64,000 nucleotides of DNA from Flavobacteriales bacterium (GTDB lineage: Bacteria > Bacteroidota > Bacteroidia > Flavobacteriales_F > PHOS-HE28): NCBI GenBank assembly GCA_020635715.1, contig JACJZG010000018.1, positions 11,730 to 75,729 on the forward strand. The letters are read 5' to 3'. How positions within the stretch are numbered: the stretch's first letter is position 1; each line of letters opens with the position of its first letter. Made by a program: the position numbers and the translations under genes. Below, piece by piece: positions 18,801 through 25,232 of the stretch. The notes below the pieces were generated by a model. That model ran no database searches. It was not told the origin of the DNA and was given only the letters and a program-made list of their open reading frames with translations.

Positions 18801-18959
18801 ACCACTGCATGTTCCATTCGGTGGTGCACCACCCAGCCACATGGGAGTGGCCTGTTGCTCGATCGCGGGCAGGGTATGGCTCTGGGCGTGAGCCACGGTC
18901 GTCAGTAAGGAGAGGACAAGGGGGAACAGCAACTGCTTACAGTCGTTCTTCACGGACAT
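15888..18959 (-). CDS. T9SS type A secreted repeat protein, paralog 2
   Basis: 1023 residues. A signal peptide (LLFPLVLSLLTTVAHAQ) is followed by Cys-rich modules (NGTCSGAG, NALCADAIAL, DGVWYSFVATSSSHDITV), then about four ~115-residue repeats. The first three carry QGGGAICASLDITGA, STGGPHCGALDINGV and QGGGSICALFDLPGT. A module with NDDCSTPEFVTVQ lies between the third and fourth. The type A sorting tail includes LWPNPNAGAFSLRS and GAYLVRVRPEG. It is clearly paralogous to the downstream gene. GAACTTTG lies about 37 nt upstream. Likely surface-exposed; ligand unknown. Confidence 0.86.
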   Translation of the reverse strand: MSVKNDCKQLLFPLVLSLLTTVAHAQSHTLPAIEQQATPMWLGGAPPNGTCSGAGVVALQMGTPTTVTGNNENAPTDPVFQANLVWEGFTIPDCADLMVSYCGTDPDFLGGLVYLVTGCPITNLVFNSGANIIPNQCGDGNFAIRFPSLPPGTYYYPVLEAPGSSGDYTLVLTASPCAGTPPPNALCADAIALTPAEDCVYTSGTVEHATTVGPTGTACGNGDVSDGVWYSFVATSSSHDITVQPSPEFNVHLSLISGSCTGQSLLACAIGQNFGTTTTLSATGLTVGNTYLLRVADWYAGAPRSSTFDICVVAIASTTCEAAAGNLVPDLANVCYAGGTTVLSATPSGNALVPPGFTTLYLLTSASEVVLDQNDQPTFIAPGVGSFSMRTLVYEPATFDPASIQEGSSTIGSLNELFIQGGGAICASLDITGAGFTVESCCTASAGTLTAGGSTVCWQEPVVNIAATPVGDAVVPAGYSVLYLLSTAVDGVIRDTASTASFEVTAPGGYRIHTLVSASTTYDPGTIVPGTTTLADIAAAFLSTGGPHCGALDINGVLVEVVTCCPGSLGLIELAEDTLCYRAPEVTFEWSWMGADVPEGYGVHYLIADAQGDILDTTTSTMIEVPAIGAYTLHALVSDTITLDLASALDTILTIEALNALLVQGGGSICALFDLPGTDLHVIDCRPANDDCSTPEFVTVQLLESCQGGLIQGDNTYATQGDAAAPSCADPGSAYADVWYVINSGENTGITILFDPGTMTSWGIAVQDACAGTELLCEVQPAAPVDLDTEPNTTLLIRVFSELNMGQPGQFTMCVTGAVTSTICDGGLVSTASGQTIMNVCQDAFPDVIEFATSSSAPVNYTYVVTDADSMIVAVVAGNALDFNGLLVGAYLVHGISHDGTLQGLAVGDALMDITTTGQCMDLSQNAVEMRVEVCSGLAEEGSPAWTLWPNPNAGAFSLRSTVDGPIVVQLITADGRVVFEQGRVMRSGEVMTVTPDNVGSGAYLVRVRPEGRAPVVQRIFVR

Positions 18960-19088
18960 CGGAAATGGTTGGGACTAATTGGACGGTACAAAGTTCCGAC
19001 GTCACGGGGGGTGATCCGGCGCTCCGTGAACATGATTTTCCACGATCACGCTGGCATGCCCGCACGACCGGGAGTTCGATGAAGGGGA

Positions 19089-19096
19089 TACTTTTG
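19089..19096 (+). promoter_or_regulatory. -7 element (TACTTTTG), 7 nt before SDR start
   Basis: Exact TAnnTTTG match. The distance to the ATG at 19104 leaves almost no leader. Confidence 0.5.
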
Positions 19097-19103
19097 GCCC
19101 CAC

Positions 19104-19892
19104 ATGGCGAACGGACCCCTCACCGGACAGCACGCACTGGTCTGCGGCGGAACACAAGGCATCGGAAGGGCGGTGGCACACGAGCTCGCCTTGGGCGGAG
19201 CCACCGTGACCCTGCTGGCCCGCGACCCCAATGCGCTGAATGAGGTGCGGTCCTCGCTACCCGCTCCAGCAGGTCAGCTGCACCAGGTCCTGGCCTGCGA
19301 TATGGCCGATACGGCTGCGCTCGGTGCTGCCGTGGCCGGTCTCGTGCACGAAGGTCCCATCGACATCCTGATCAACAATACGGGCGGGCCATCTCCCGGG
19401 CCGGCGCACGAGGCGGAGACCAGCGCCTTCCTCGCCGCCTTCACCCAGCACCTCATCGGCTTCCAGACCATTGTGCGTGCCGTGGTGCCTGGCATGAAGG
19501 CAAAGAAGCATGGCAGGATCATCAACGTGATCAGCACCAGCGTGAAACAGCCCCTGCCGAACCTCGGCGTGAGCAATACGATCCGCGGCGCCGTGGCGAA
19601 CTGGGGCAAGACCCTGGCCAATGAACTCGGTCCGTTCGGCATCACCGTGAACAACGTGCTGCCCGGGGCCACCTCCACCGATAGGCTCAAGGCGATCATC
19701 CAGGCCAAGGCCGCAAAGACCGGCTCCACCGAGGAGGAGGTGCGCACGGAGATGCTCGCCGAGATCCCATTGCGCAGGTTCGCCGAACCCGCGGAGATCG
19801 CGGCCGCCGTTGCTTTCCTCACCGGACCTTCTGCGGCCTACATCAACGGGATCAACCTGCCCGTGGACGGCGGGCGCACCGCCTGCCTGTGA
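19104..19892 (+). CDS. Divergent SDR family oxidoreductase
   Basis: 262 residues with a Rossmann fold. The nucleotide loop is CGGTQGIG (residues 14-21) and the NNAG motif appears as NNTGGP (91-96). Ser144 of the catalytic set is kept, but the YxxxK pair is replaced by Ser157 and Arg161 in GVSNTIRGAV. This SNxxR variant occurs in a recognised subgroup of SDR proteins, so the activity may be non-classical or lost. The gene lies between the 3-HAO/ACMSD pair and AMSDH, which suggests but does not prove a role in the same pathway. It is divergent from paralog 2. Confidence 0.85.
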   Translation: MANGPLTGQHALVCGGTQGIGRAVAHELALGGATVTLLARDPNALNEVRSSLPAPAGQLHQVLACDMADTAALGAAVAGLVHEGPIDILINNTGGPSPGPAHEAETSAFLAAFTQHLIGFQTIVRAVVPGMKAKKHGRIINVISTSVKQPLPNLGVSNTIRGAVANWGKTLANELGPFGITVNNVLPGATSTDRLKAIIQAKAAKTGSTEEEVRTEMLAEIPLRRFAEPAEIAAAVAFLTGPSAAYINGINLPVDGGRTACL

Positions 19893-19920
19893 TATGCCTT
19901 GAGGCGGCGACCGCCGGCAT

Positions 19921-20628
19921 CTAGGAAGTGCCCGCATCAGCAATGAGCCGGAAGCCCTTGCCGTGCACATTGATGATCTCCACCTTGGGATCCTCGCGCA
20001 AGTATTTCCGCAACTTGGCGATGTACACATCCATGCTGCGGCCGTTGAAATAACTGTCATCCCCCCATACCGCGATCAACGCGGATGAGCGGTCGAGCAC
20101 CTCGTTGCGGTTCATGCACAACAGGCGCAGCAGCTCGTTCTCCTTGGTGGTGAGCTTCCGCTCCCCGCCGGGGGTCTGCAGCACCTGTTTACGTGGTTGG
20201 AAGCGGCTGTCGCCGATGCGGTATTCCTCCGGTTCGGGCGCCTTGGGTTCCACTCCCTTGGAGCGGCGCAGCACGGCGTTCACCCGGAGCAGCAGCTCCT
20301 CCATGCTGAAGGGTTTGGTCATGTAGTCATCTGCGCCGCTCTGGAATCCCTGGATGGCATCCTGTTTCATCGCCTTGGCGGAGAGGAACATGATGGGGGT
20401 GGTGAGGTCCCGCTGTCGGATCTCCTTCGTGAGGGTGAAGCCGTCCTTGAACGGCATCATCACATCGAGTATGAGGAGGTCATAGCCCCCCTTGTCATAG
20501 GCCGCCTTGCCCTCGCGACCATCGTGGCGGAGATCCGCATCATAACCCTTGGCACGCAGGTACTCGACCAGGAGCGTGCCCAGGTTCTGATCATCCTCTA
20601 CCACCAACAGCTTGTGTGGTGCTGCCAT
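19921..20628 (-). CDS. OmpR-family response regulator
   Basis: 235 residues from the ATG at 20628, which gives the standard receiver N-terminus HKLLVVEDDQNLG; a longer upstream frame runs into the kinase gene. The phosphoacceptor is Asp55 (LLILDVMMPFKDG), followed by DDYMTKPFS with the conserved Lys. The C-terminal winged helix has KLTTKENELLRLL and NGRSMDVYIAKLRKYL. It overlaps the kinase 3' end by 38 nt, so they are one transcript and probably a cognate pair. Resembles the Bacteroides RprY type. Confidence 0.92.
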   Translation of the reverse strand: MAAPHKLLVVEDDQNLGTLLVEYLRAKGYDADLRHDGREGKAAYDKGGYDLLILDVMMPFKDGFTLTKEIRQRDLTTPIMFLSAKAMKQDAIQGFQSGADDYMTKPFSMEELLLRVNAVLRRSKGVEPKAPEPEEYRIGDSRFQPRKQVLQTPGGERKLTTKENELLRLLCMNRNEVLDRSSALIAVWGDDSYFNGRSMDVYIAKLRKYLREDPKVEIINVHGKGFRLIADAGTS

Positions 20629-22126
20629 GTTCGAACGGAATGAAGATATGGAAGGTGCTGCCTCGACCCGGTGCGCTTTCCAGCCGGATGCGCCCACCGT
20701 GGCGTTCGACCACGGTGCGCACATAGCTCAAACCAAGTCCGAAGCCTTTCGCGTTATGCAGGTTGCCCGTGGGCACACGGTACAGGCGATCGAAGATCTT
20801 GCGCTGCTCCGATGCGGAGATCCCGATGCCATTGTCGGTCACGCTCACGGTGATGCCCTCATCGTTGCTGATCGTGGCGATGCGGATCCGTGGCTCCTGA
20901 TCCGTGTACTTCACGGCATTGTCAATGAGGTTGTAGAGCAGGTTCGTCAGGTGGATGCGGTCGCCGTTGACGTGGTGGATCTCCGCCTTCAGGTCCAGCT
21001 CGATGTGGCCATTGCGGCGGGAGACCTGCATGCTGCTGCTGCGCACCACATCCTGGATGAGCAGGTGGACATCCAGGCCCACCCGCTTCAGTACCATGTG
21101 ACCGCTCTCCAGCACGGCGCTCTGCAGCACGTTCTCCACCAGCGAACCGAGCCGTTTGTTCTCATCGCGGATCATGGCCACGAAGGTGCGCACCTGCTGC
21201 TCCGTCTTCGGCATGCTCGGATCGGTGAGCGCTTCGCAGGCCAGCCCGATGGTGCTGATGGGTGTCTTGAGCTCGTGGGTGAGGTTGTTCACCAGGTCGT
21301 TCCGTATGTCATTGATGCGCCGCTGGCGGAAGATGGTGCGGATGGTGAAGAAGAAGGCCACCACGATGAGGGACATCAGCAGCACACTGGTGAGCAGCAG
21401 GGGCAGCATCCGCAACCACGAGGAGCCGCGATGCCCGGGCACCTGAACATGCAGGTAGTACACCGGGCCCACCAGGTCATGGCGGAAGAGCCGCTCCCGG
21501 TGGTCGTACCGGCCCAGTTGGGCGGGGTCCATGCGCTGGTCATGCCCGAAGACGACCTCCTGCCCTTCCGCATCGTAAATGCCGTAGGTGAAGGGATCGT
21601 CCACCCCCTTCGCCAGGAACTCCGCTCTCAACAAGGAGTCGAGCACGGGCAGATCGATCCGCTCGCGGATGTCCCTGGCCAGCTCTTCCGAGAAGATCGT
21701 CCGCACCAGGTCCGTAGCCAAAGCTTCATGGGCTGCACGGTCCTCCTCCCATGCCGCGCGGGCCCCTTCGTCCTCCAGATCCTCCAGGGCTGCCGGCGGC
21801 TCCGGAGGCAGCGGACCCGGATCGGCCAGCACCGCATCCGTGTCGTTGGGCGATGCTCCGGTGGACAGACGCTCGTCGTACGCACGGCGCATCGCATCCA
21901 GCTTGCGCAGCAGACGACGGCCCGTTCGGTGGCGCTGCAGGTCGTGCAGCTTCTCCATCTGCTCCATGCGGTCGCTCACGGCGAAGAGGACATGGTCCAC
22001 CGTACGATCGAACTGAGCCTCGCGCAAGGCCATGCTGTCGCGCATCCACTTCACCTGAATGCCCATCAAGCCGACCAATGCCGCACTGATCGCCAGCAGC
22101 AGGATGGTGATGCGACGTTTCTCCAC
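20591..22126 (-). CDS. Sensor histidine kinase (HisKA type, two transmembrane segments)
   Basis: 511 residues from a GTG. TM1 is ILLLAISAALVGLMGI; a periplasmic region follows, including an unusual acidic Pro-rich stretch (PGPLPPEPPAALEDLEDEG); TM2 is LLLTSVLLMSLIVVAFFF. The H-box is LTHELKTPIS with His284. ATPase motifs are NLIDNAVKYT, DNGIGI and GFGLGLSYV. It precedes and overlaps its response regulator (RprX/RprY-like order). TAGCTTCG lies 4 nt before the GTG, and TTAAC direct repeats lie farther upstream. Confidence 0.92.
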   Translation of the reverse strand: MEKRRITILLLAISAALVGLMGIQVKWMRDSMALREAQFDRTVDHVLFAVSDRMEQMEKLHDLQRHRTGRRLLRKLDAMRRAYDERLSTGASPNDTDAVLADPGPLPPEPPAALEDLEDEGARAAWEEDRAAHEALATDLVRTIFSEELARDIRERIDLPVLDSLLRAEFLAKGVDDPFTYGIYDAEGQEVVFGHDQRMDPAQLGRYDHRERLFRHDLVGPVYYLHVQVPGHRGSSWLRMLPLLLTSVLLMSLIVVAFFFTIRTIFRQRRINDIRNDLVNNLTHELKTPISTIGLACEALTDPSMPKTEQQVRTFVAMIRDENKRLGSLVENVLQSAVLESGHMVLKRVGLDVHLLIQDVVRSSSMQVSRRNGHIELDLKAEIHHVNGDRIHLTNLLYNLIDNAVKYTDQEPRIRIATISNDEGITVSVTDNGIGISASEQRKIFDRLYRVPTGNLHNAKGFGLGLSYVRTVVERHGGRIRLESAPGRGSTFHIFIPFEHGSTTQAVGGRG

Positions 22127-22130
22127 GCAC

Positions 22131-22138
22131 CGAAGCTA
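22131..22138 (-). promoter_or_regulatory. -7-like element (TAGCTTCG), 4 nt before kinase GTG
   Basis: Five of six fixed positions of TAnnTTTG. It lies just downstream of the TTAAC repeats, which places those repeats in the -33 to -70 region. Confidence 0.45.
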
Positions 22139-22429
22139 CCGAGCAGGCCCGCACCCGCCAGGGCTTAACGGTCTTTAACGTTCATTCGCAAGGCCTTAAC
22201 AGCGGTCCCCCGGCCCACGTCCGTCCTTTGTATCGTCGTTCGAAGGACACACCGGCGGAAGCCGATGGTTTGGTAGGAAAGAGCTTGTCAACGGGTCGGA
22301 GGTTCCGGTCGCGGACAAGGCAACAAGGGGTCGAGGGCTCGCACGCTGTGCGAGCCTTCGATGTTCAGGCCCACCGCTTCGTGGGAACGTCGAGGACGCT
22401 CAACGGCCGGTGCTTCCATACATGCGCTC
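22139..22429. other. Intergenic region between the two-component system and AMSDH
   Basis: About 300 bp between divergent genes. It holds the TTAAC repeats near the kinase end and the TACCTTTC element next to the dehydrogenase start. I see no convincing coding frame, RNA gene or terminator in the middle. Confidence 0.6.
22164..22200 (-). promoter_or_regulatory. TTAAC direct repeats, candidate OmpR-type operator
   Basis: TTAAC occurs three times in 37 bp (CTTAACG at 22164, TTTAACG at 22174, CTTAAC at 22195), with first spacing 10 bp and second 21 bp, that is one and two helical turns. They sit 26-62 bp upstream of the kinase -7 element. OmpR-family regulators bind tandem half-sites about one turn apart, so this may be an autoregulatory site. 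Confidence 0.4.
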
Positions 22430-22444
22430 TACCTTTCGCCACAC

Positions 22445-23887
22445 ATGGAGACCCTGCTGAATCTGATAGACGGTGAGCTGCGACCAGCCGTAAGTGGTGC
22501 CTGGCTCGATGTGTACGCACCGGCCACCGGCAAGGCTTTTGGTCGGATCCCCGACTCGGATGAGCGGGATGTGGACCTGGCCGTGAAGGCTGCGCAGCAG
22601 GCGTTCCCAGCATGGCACGCACTTGGCCGCGAGGGTCGCAGCAAGGTGCTTCTGCGGCTCGCTGAGCTGATCGAGGAGGACATGGACGGGTTCGTCCAGG
22701 ATGAATCACGCGACAATGGGAAGCCTTTGTCCCTGGCGCGTCGGGTGGACATTCCGCGCGCGGTGGCCAACCTGCGGTTCTTCGCCACGGCCATCATCCA
22801 TTTCCCGAGCGAGGCGCATCTCATGGACGATGTGGCGGTGAACTACACCGACCGGCAGCCCTTTGGTGTGGCGGGTTGCATCAGCCCGTGGAACCTGCCG
22901 CTCTACCTGTTCACGTGGAAGATAGCGCCGGCGCTGGCCAGTGGCAATTGCGTAGTGGCCAAACCGAGCGAGGTGACGCCGCTCACCGCCTACCGGATGA
23001 GCACGCTCTGCCAGGCGGCCGGCATGCCTCCCGGGGTGCTCAACATCGTGCACGGCCTTGGCCCCAAGGTGGGAGCCGCCATCACCTCCCACCCGGCCAT
23101 CCCGGCCATCTCTTTCACCGGAGGCACGCGCACTGGCGCGGAGATCGCACGCGTGGCTGCTCCGATGTTCAAGAAGTTGAGCCTGGAATTGGGCGGTAAG
23201 AACCCCGTGCTCGTTTTCGCCGATTGCGACTTCGAGGAGATGCTGCGGACCACGGTGCGCAGCAGCTTCACCAACCAGGGTCAGATCTGCCTGTGCGGGT
23301 CACGGATCCTGGTGGAGCGCTCCATCTACGAACGGTTCCGCACCGCGTTCGTTGACCGGGTGAAGGCGTTGCGCGTGGGCGACCCCGCATCGCCGGAAAG
23401 CGACCTGGGCGCCGTGGTGAGCCAGGCCCACATGGAAAAGGTGCTGGAGCACATCCGCATCGCGCGGGAGGAAGGAGCGCACGTGTTGTGCGGCGGAGAC
23501 CGGATCGTGATGGAAGGCCCGCTGAAGGATGGCTGGTTCATCGCGCCCACGGTGATCGAAGGGCTGGGCCCGCAATGCCGCACGAACCAGGAGGAGATCT
23601 TCGGACCGGTGGTCACCATCCAACCCTTTGATACGGAAGCGGAGGCCATTGCGCTGGCCAACGCAACGCCCTATGGACTTGCCAGTGTGATCTGGACCAG
23701 GGATGTGCAGCGCAGCCACCGTGCGGCACGTGCGCTCCACGCTGGCATCGTTTGGGTGAACTGCTGGATGGTGCGCGATCTGCGGACCCCCTTTGGTGGG
23801 GTGAAACAGAGCGGGGTCGGTCGCGAAGGCGGTATGGACGCCCTGCGTTTCTTCACCGAGGCGAAGAACGTCTGCATCAGGCTCTGA
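22445..23887 (+). CDS. 2-aminomuconic semialdehyde dehydrogenase (aldehyde dehydrogenase family)
   Basis: 480 residues from the ATG at 22445, which gives the family N-terminus and has TACCTTTC 7 nt upstream; a longer frame from 22361 adds unrelated residues. NAD-dependent oxidation of 2-aminomuconic semialdehyde, the ACMSD product. Catalytic Cys282 is in NQGQICLCG, oxyanion Asn150 in CISPWNLPLYL, and the general base Glu is in LSLELGGKNP. Arg105 in VDIPRAVANLRFFA corresponds to the substrate-binding Arg of this subfamily (ALDH8A1-like). The specific substrate is inferred from these motifs and from nearby ACMSD and 3-HAO. Confidence 0.87.
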   Translation: METLLNLIDGELRPAVSGAWLDVYAPATGKAFGRIPDSDERDVDLAVKAAQQAFPAWHALGREGRSKVLLRLAELIEEDMDGFVQDESRDNGKPLSLARRVDIPRAVANLRFFATAIIHFPSEAHLMDDVAVNYTDRQPFGVAGCISPWNLPLYLFTWKIAPALASGNCVVAKPSEVTPLTAYRMSTLCQAAGMPPGVLNIVHGLGPKVGAAITSHPAIPAISFTGGTRTGAEIARVAAPMFKKLSLELGGKNPVLVFADCDFEEMLRTTVRSSFTNQGQICLCGSRILVERSIYERFRTAFVDRVKALRVGDPASPESDLGAVVSQAHMEKVLEHIRIAREEGAHVLCGGDRIVMEGPLKDGWFIAPTVIEGLGPQCRTNQEEIFGPVVTIQPFDTEAEAIALANATPYGLASVIWTRDVQRSHRAARALHAGIVWVNCWMVRDLRTPFGGVKQSGVGREGGMDALRFFTEAKNVCIRL

Positions 23888-24011
23888 CAGGCCGTTCCCG
23901 GCTGAGGTCGCGGGCCTTCATCCCATTGGTGAAGAACCAGCCGAAACGCAGGTCGAACCAGTGCTGGAACCGGCGCAGCAGCGCCATCGTGCGGAGGAGC
24001 AGGGAGAACAT
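23877..24011 (-). CDS. Putative 44-residue small protein
   Basis: A short frame, ATG at 24011 to TGA at 23877-23879, overlapping the dehydrogenase 3' end by 11 nt on the opposite strand. The peptide is basic and aromatic, with LLRRFQHWFDLRFGWFF and TNGMKARDL, amphipathic in character and plausible for a small membrane-associated protein. It lies 88 nt downstream of the SiaB-like gene on the same strand. There is no clear promoter or ribosome-binding site. It could be a chance frame. Confidence 0.4.
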   Translation of the reverse strand: MFSLLLRTMALLRRFQHWFDLRFGWFFTNGMKARDLSRERPVRA

Positions 24012-24099
24012 GGTGTGCTTGGTTGATGGGATAACTCAAGCGCCGGGCCGATCCGTACATGGCGAGCCCGCAGATCCAGGGAACGGCAGCCAAGGATCG

Positions 24100-25161
24100 T
24101 TAAACGTCAGCCTCCAGCACGAGCAACGGCAGCGCACGCCAGGACATCAGGTGTGTGCGCAGCGGTCCGATGCTTCGGCGGGCCAGGTCCATCAGGCCCA
24201 GTTCCAGTCCGCCCACACCATCGGCCCGCCCCAGGAGCGTGTCCCGGTAGCGCCGCTGCAGCTCCGGCCCATCCATGCTCATCACCACCTGCAGCGCCTT
24301 CTCCACCCGCGCCGCAGTGGTGCTCGCCAGCGGCGCGGCGAGCGTGATGGTCGCATGACCGGTCCCCTGCGCGACCATGACCAAGGGACCCTCGCCCGCA
24401 ACACCGAGGTCGGCCACGGCCCCCATCATCAACAGGAAGGCCTGATCAGCCCGCGAAGGACCCGCCTGTAATTCGGACATGTCGCGCTCGATCATGCGGA
24501 TCAGGTTCTCCTGGACCACGGCTGGCAGGGCCCCGCGGTGGAGCAGAAGGATCCGATCCTCCAACATGATCTGATGCAGATCGACGGGAAGCGACGCGGC
24601 GCTCAACCAACCATCATCTGGGCCCACCAGCACCTGCAGCGCAAAGAGCTGGTGCAGATCATCGATCGTGGCGAAGGTGTGCCGCAGCGGATTACCCGAG
24701 CGGCGCGCCATCTCCACCAGACCCAGCCCGGCACCACCCCGCTCCGTGCGTGCCTCATTCTGAAGACCCCGGAGGAACAGCCGCTTCATCTCACCAAGGT
24801 CCAGGCCACTGAGCCGGTCCAATGCTCTTCGCAATGCCTCCACCTCGGCACCCGCAACGGCATTCATCGCGGTGACCTCATGAGACGTTCCGGCACTGCG
24901 CAACAGGAACAACCCGCGTCCGGCTCCGTTCAGCATGGAGGCATCCTTCACCCGATGGCGCACGATGTTCTGATACGCCTCCACCAGCACGAACGTGAGC
25001 TTGCCGCGGGTCACCCGTGTGGCGCCCTCGCTCTCGAGATGCTCCTCCTGCATGTTGATCAAACGGGCCGTGTGCTCGTCGAGGAAGGCGCCGCCGTACA
25101 GGAAGGTGGACCGGTCCCCAGCGAACCGCTCGTAGAGCGCGAGAACATGGGCTGGGTCCAT
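24100..25161 (-). CDS. Tandem-duplicated SiaB-like (DUF6272-type) protein
   Basis: 353 residues made of two related halves. The first has FVLVEAYQNIVRH (57-69, with the Asn expected of a HATPase-like N-box) and GGAGLGLVEMARRSGNPLR (142-160). The second has GGLELGLMDLARRSIGPLR (317-335) but lacks the Asn in the equivalent helix. SiaB-family proteins are GHKL-fold kinases that control anti-sigma-antagonist-type partners, so this may be a partner-switching regulator with one active and one degenerate unit. It is divergent from the HD-PPK1 gene with 71 bp between them. A perfect TATATTTG lies at 25189-25182. Confidence 0.7.
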   Translation of the reverse strand: MDPAHVLALYERFAGDRSTFLYGGAFLDEHTARLINMQEEHLESEGATRVTRGKLTFVLVEAYQNIVRHRVKDASMLNGAGRGLFLLRSAGTSHEVTAMNAVAGAEVEALRRALDRLSGLDLGEMKRLFLRGLQNEARTERGGAGLGLVEMARRSGNPLRHTFATIDDLHQLFALQVLVGPDDGWLSAASLPVDLHQIMLEDRILLLHRGALPAVVQENLIRMIERDMSELQAGPSRADQAFLLMMGAVADLGVAGEGPLVMVAQGTGHATITLAAPLASTTAARVEKALQVVMSMDGPELQRRYRDTLLGRADGVGGLELGLMDLARRSIGPLRTHLMSWRALPLLVLEADV

Positions 25162-25181
25162 CCGGTGCGAAGTGGTCCTGC

Positions 25182-25189
25182 CAAATATA
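25182..25189 (-). promoter_or_regulatory. -7 element (TATATTTG) for the SiaB-like gene
   Basis: Exact TAnnTTTG on the minus strand in the 71-bp gap shared with the divergent HD-PPK1 gene, 20 nt before the start codon. Confidence 0.5.
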
Positions 25190-25232
25190 GCCGGGAGCCC
25201 CGGCCCGCACCGACCTTCTATCTTGGCCGGCC

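Noticed and set aside
20612..22168. 518-codon plus-strand frame opposite the sensor kinase
   Set aside because: The minus strand has H-box, N-box and TM segments; the antisense product is His/Gln-rich noise.
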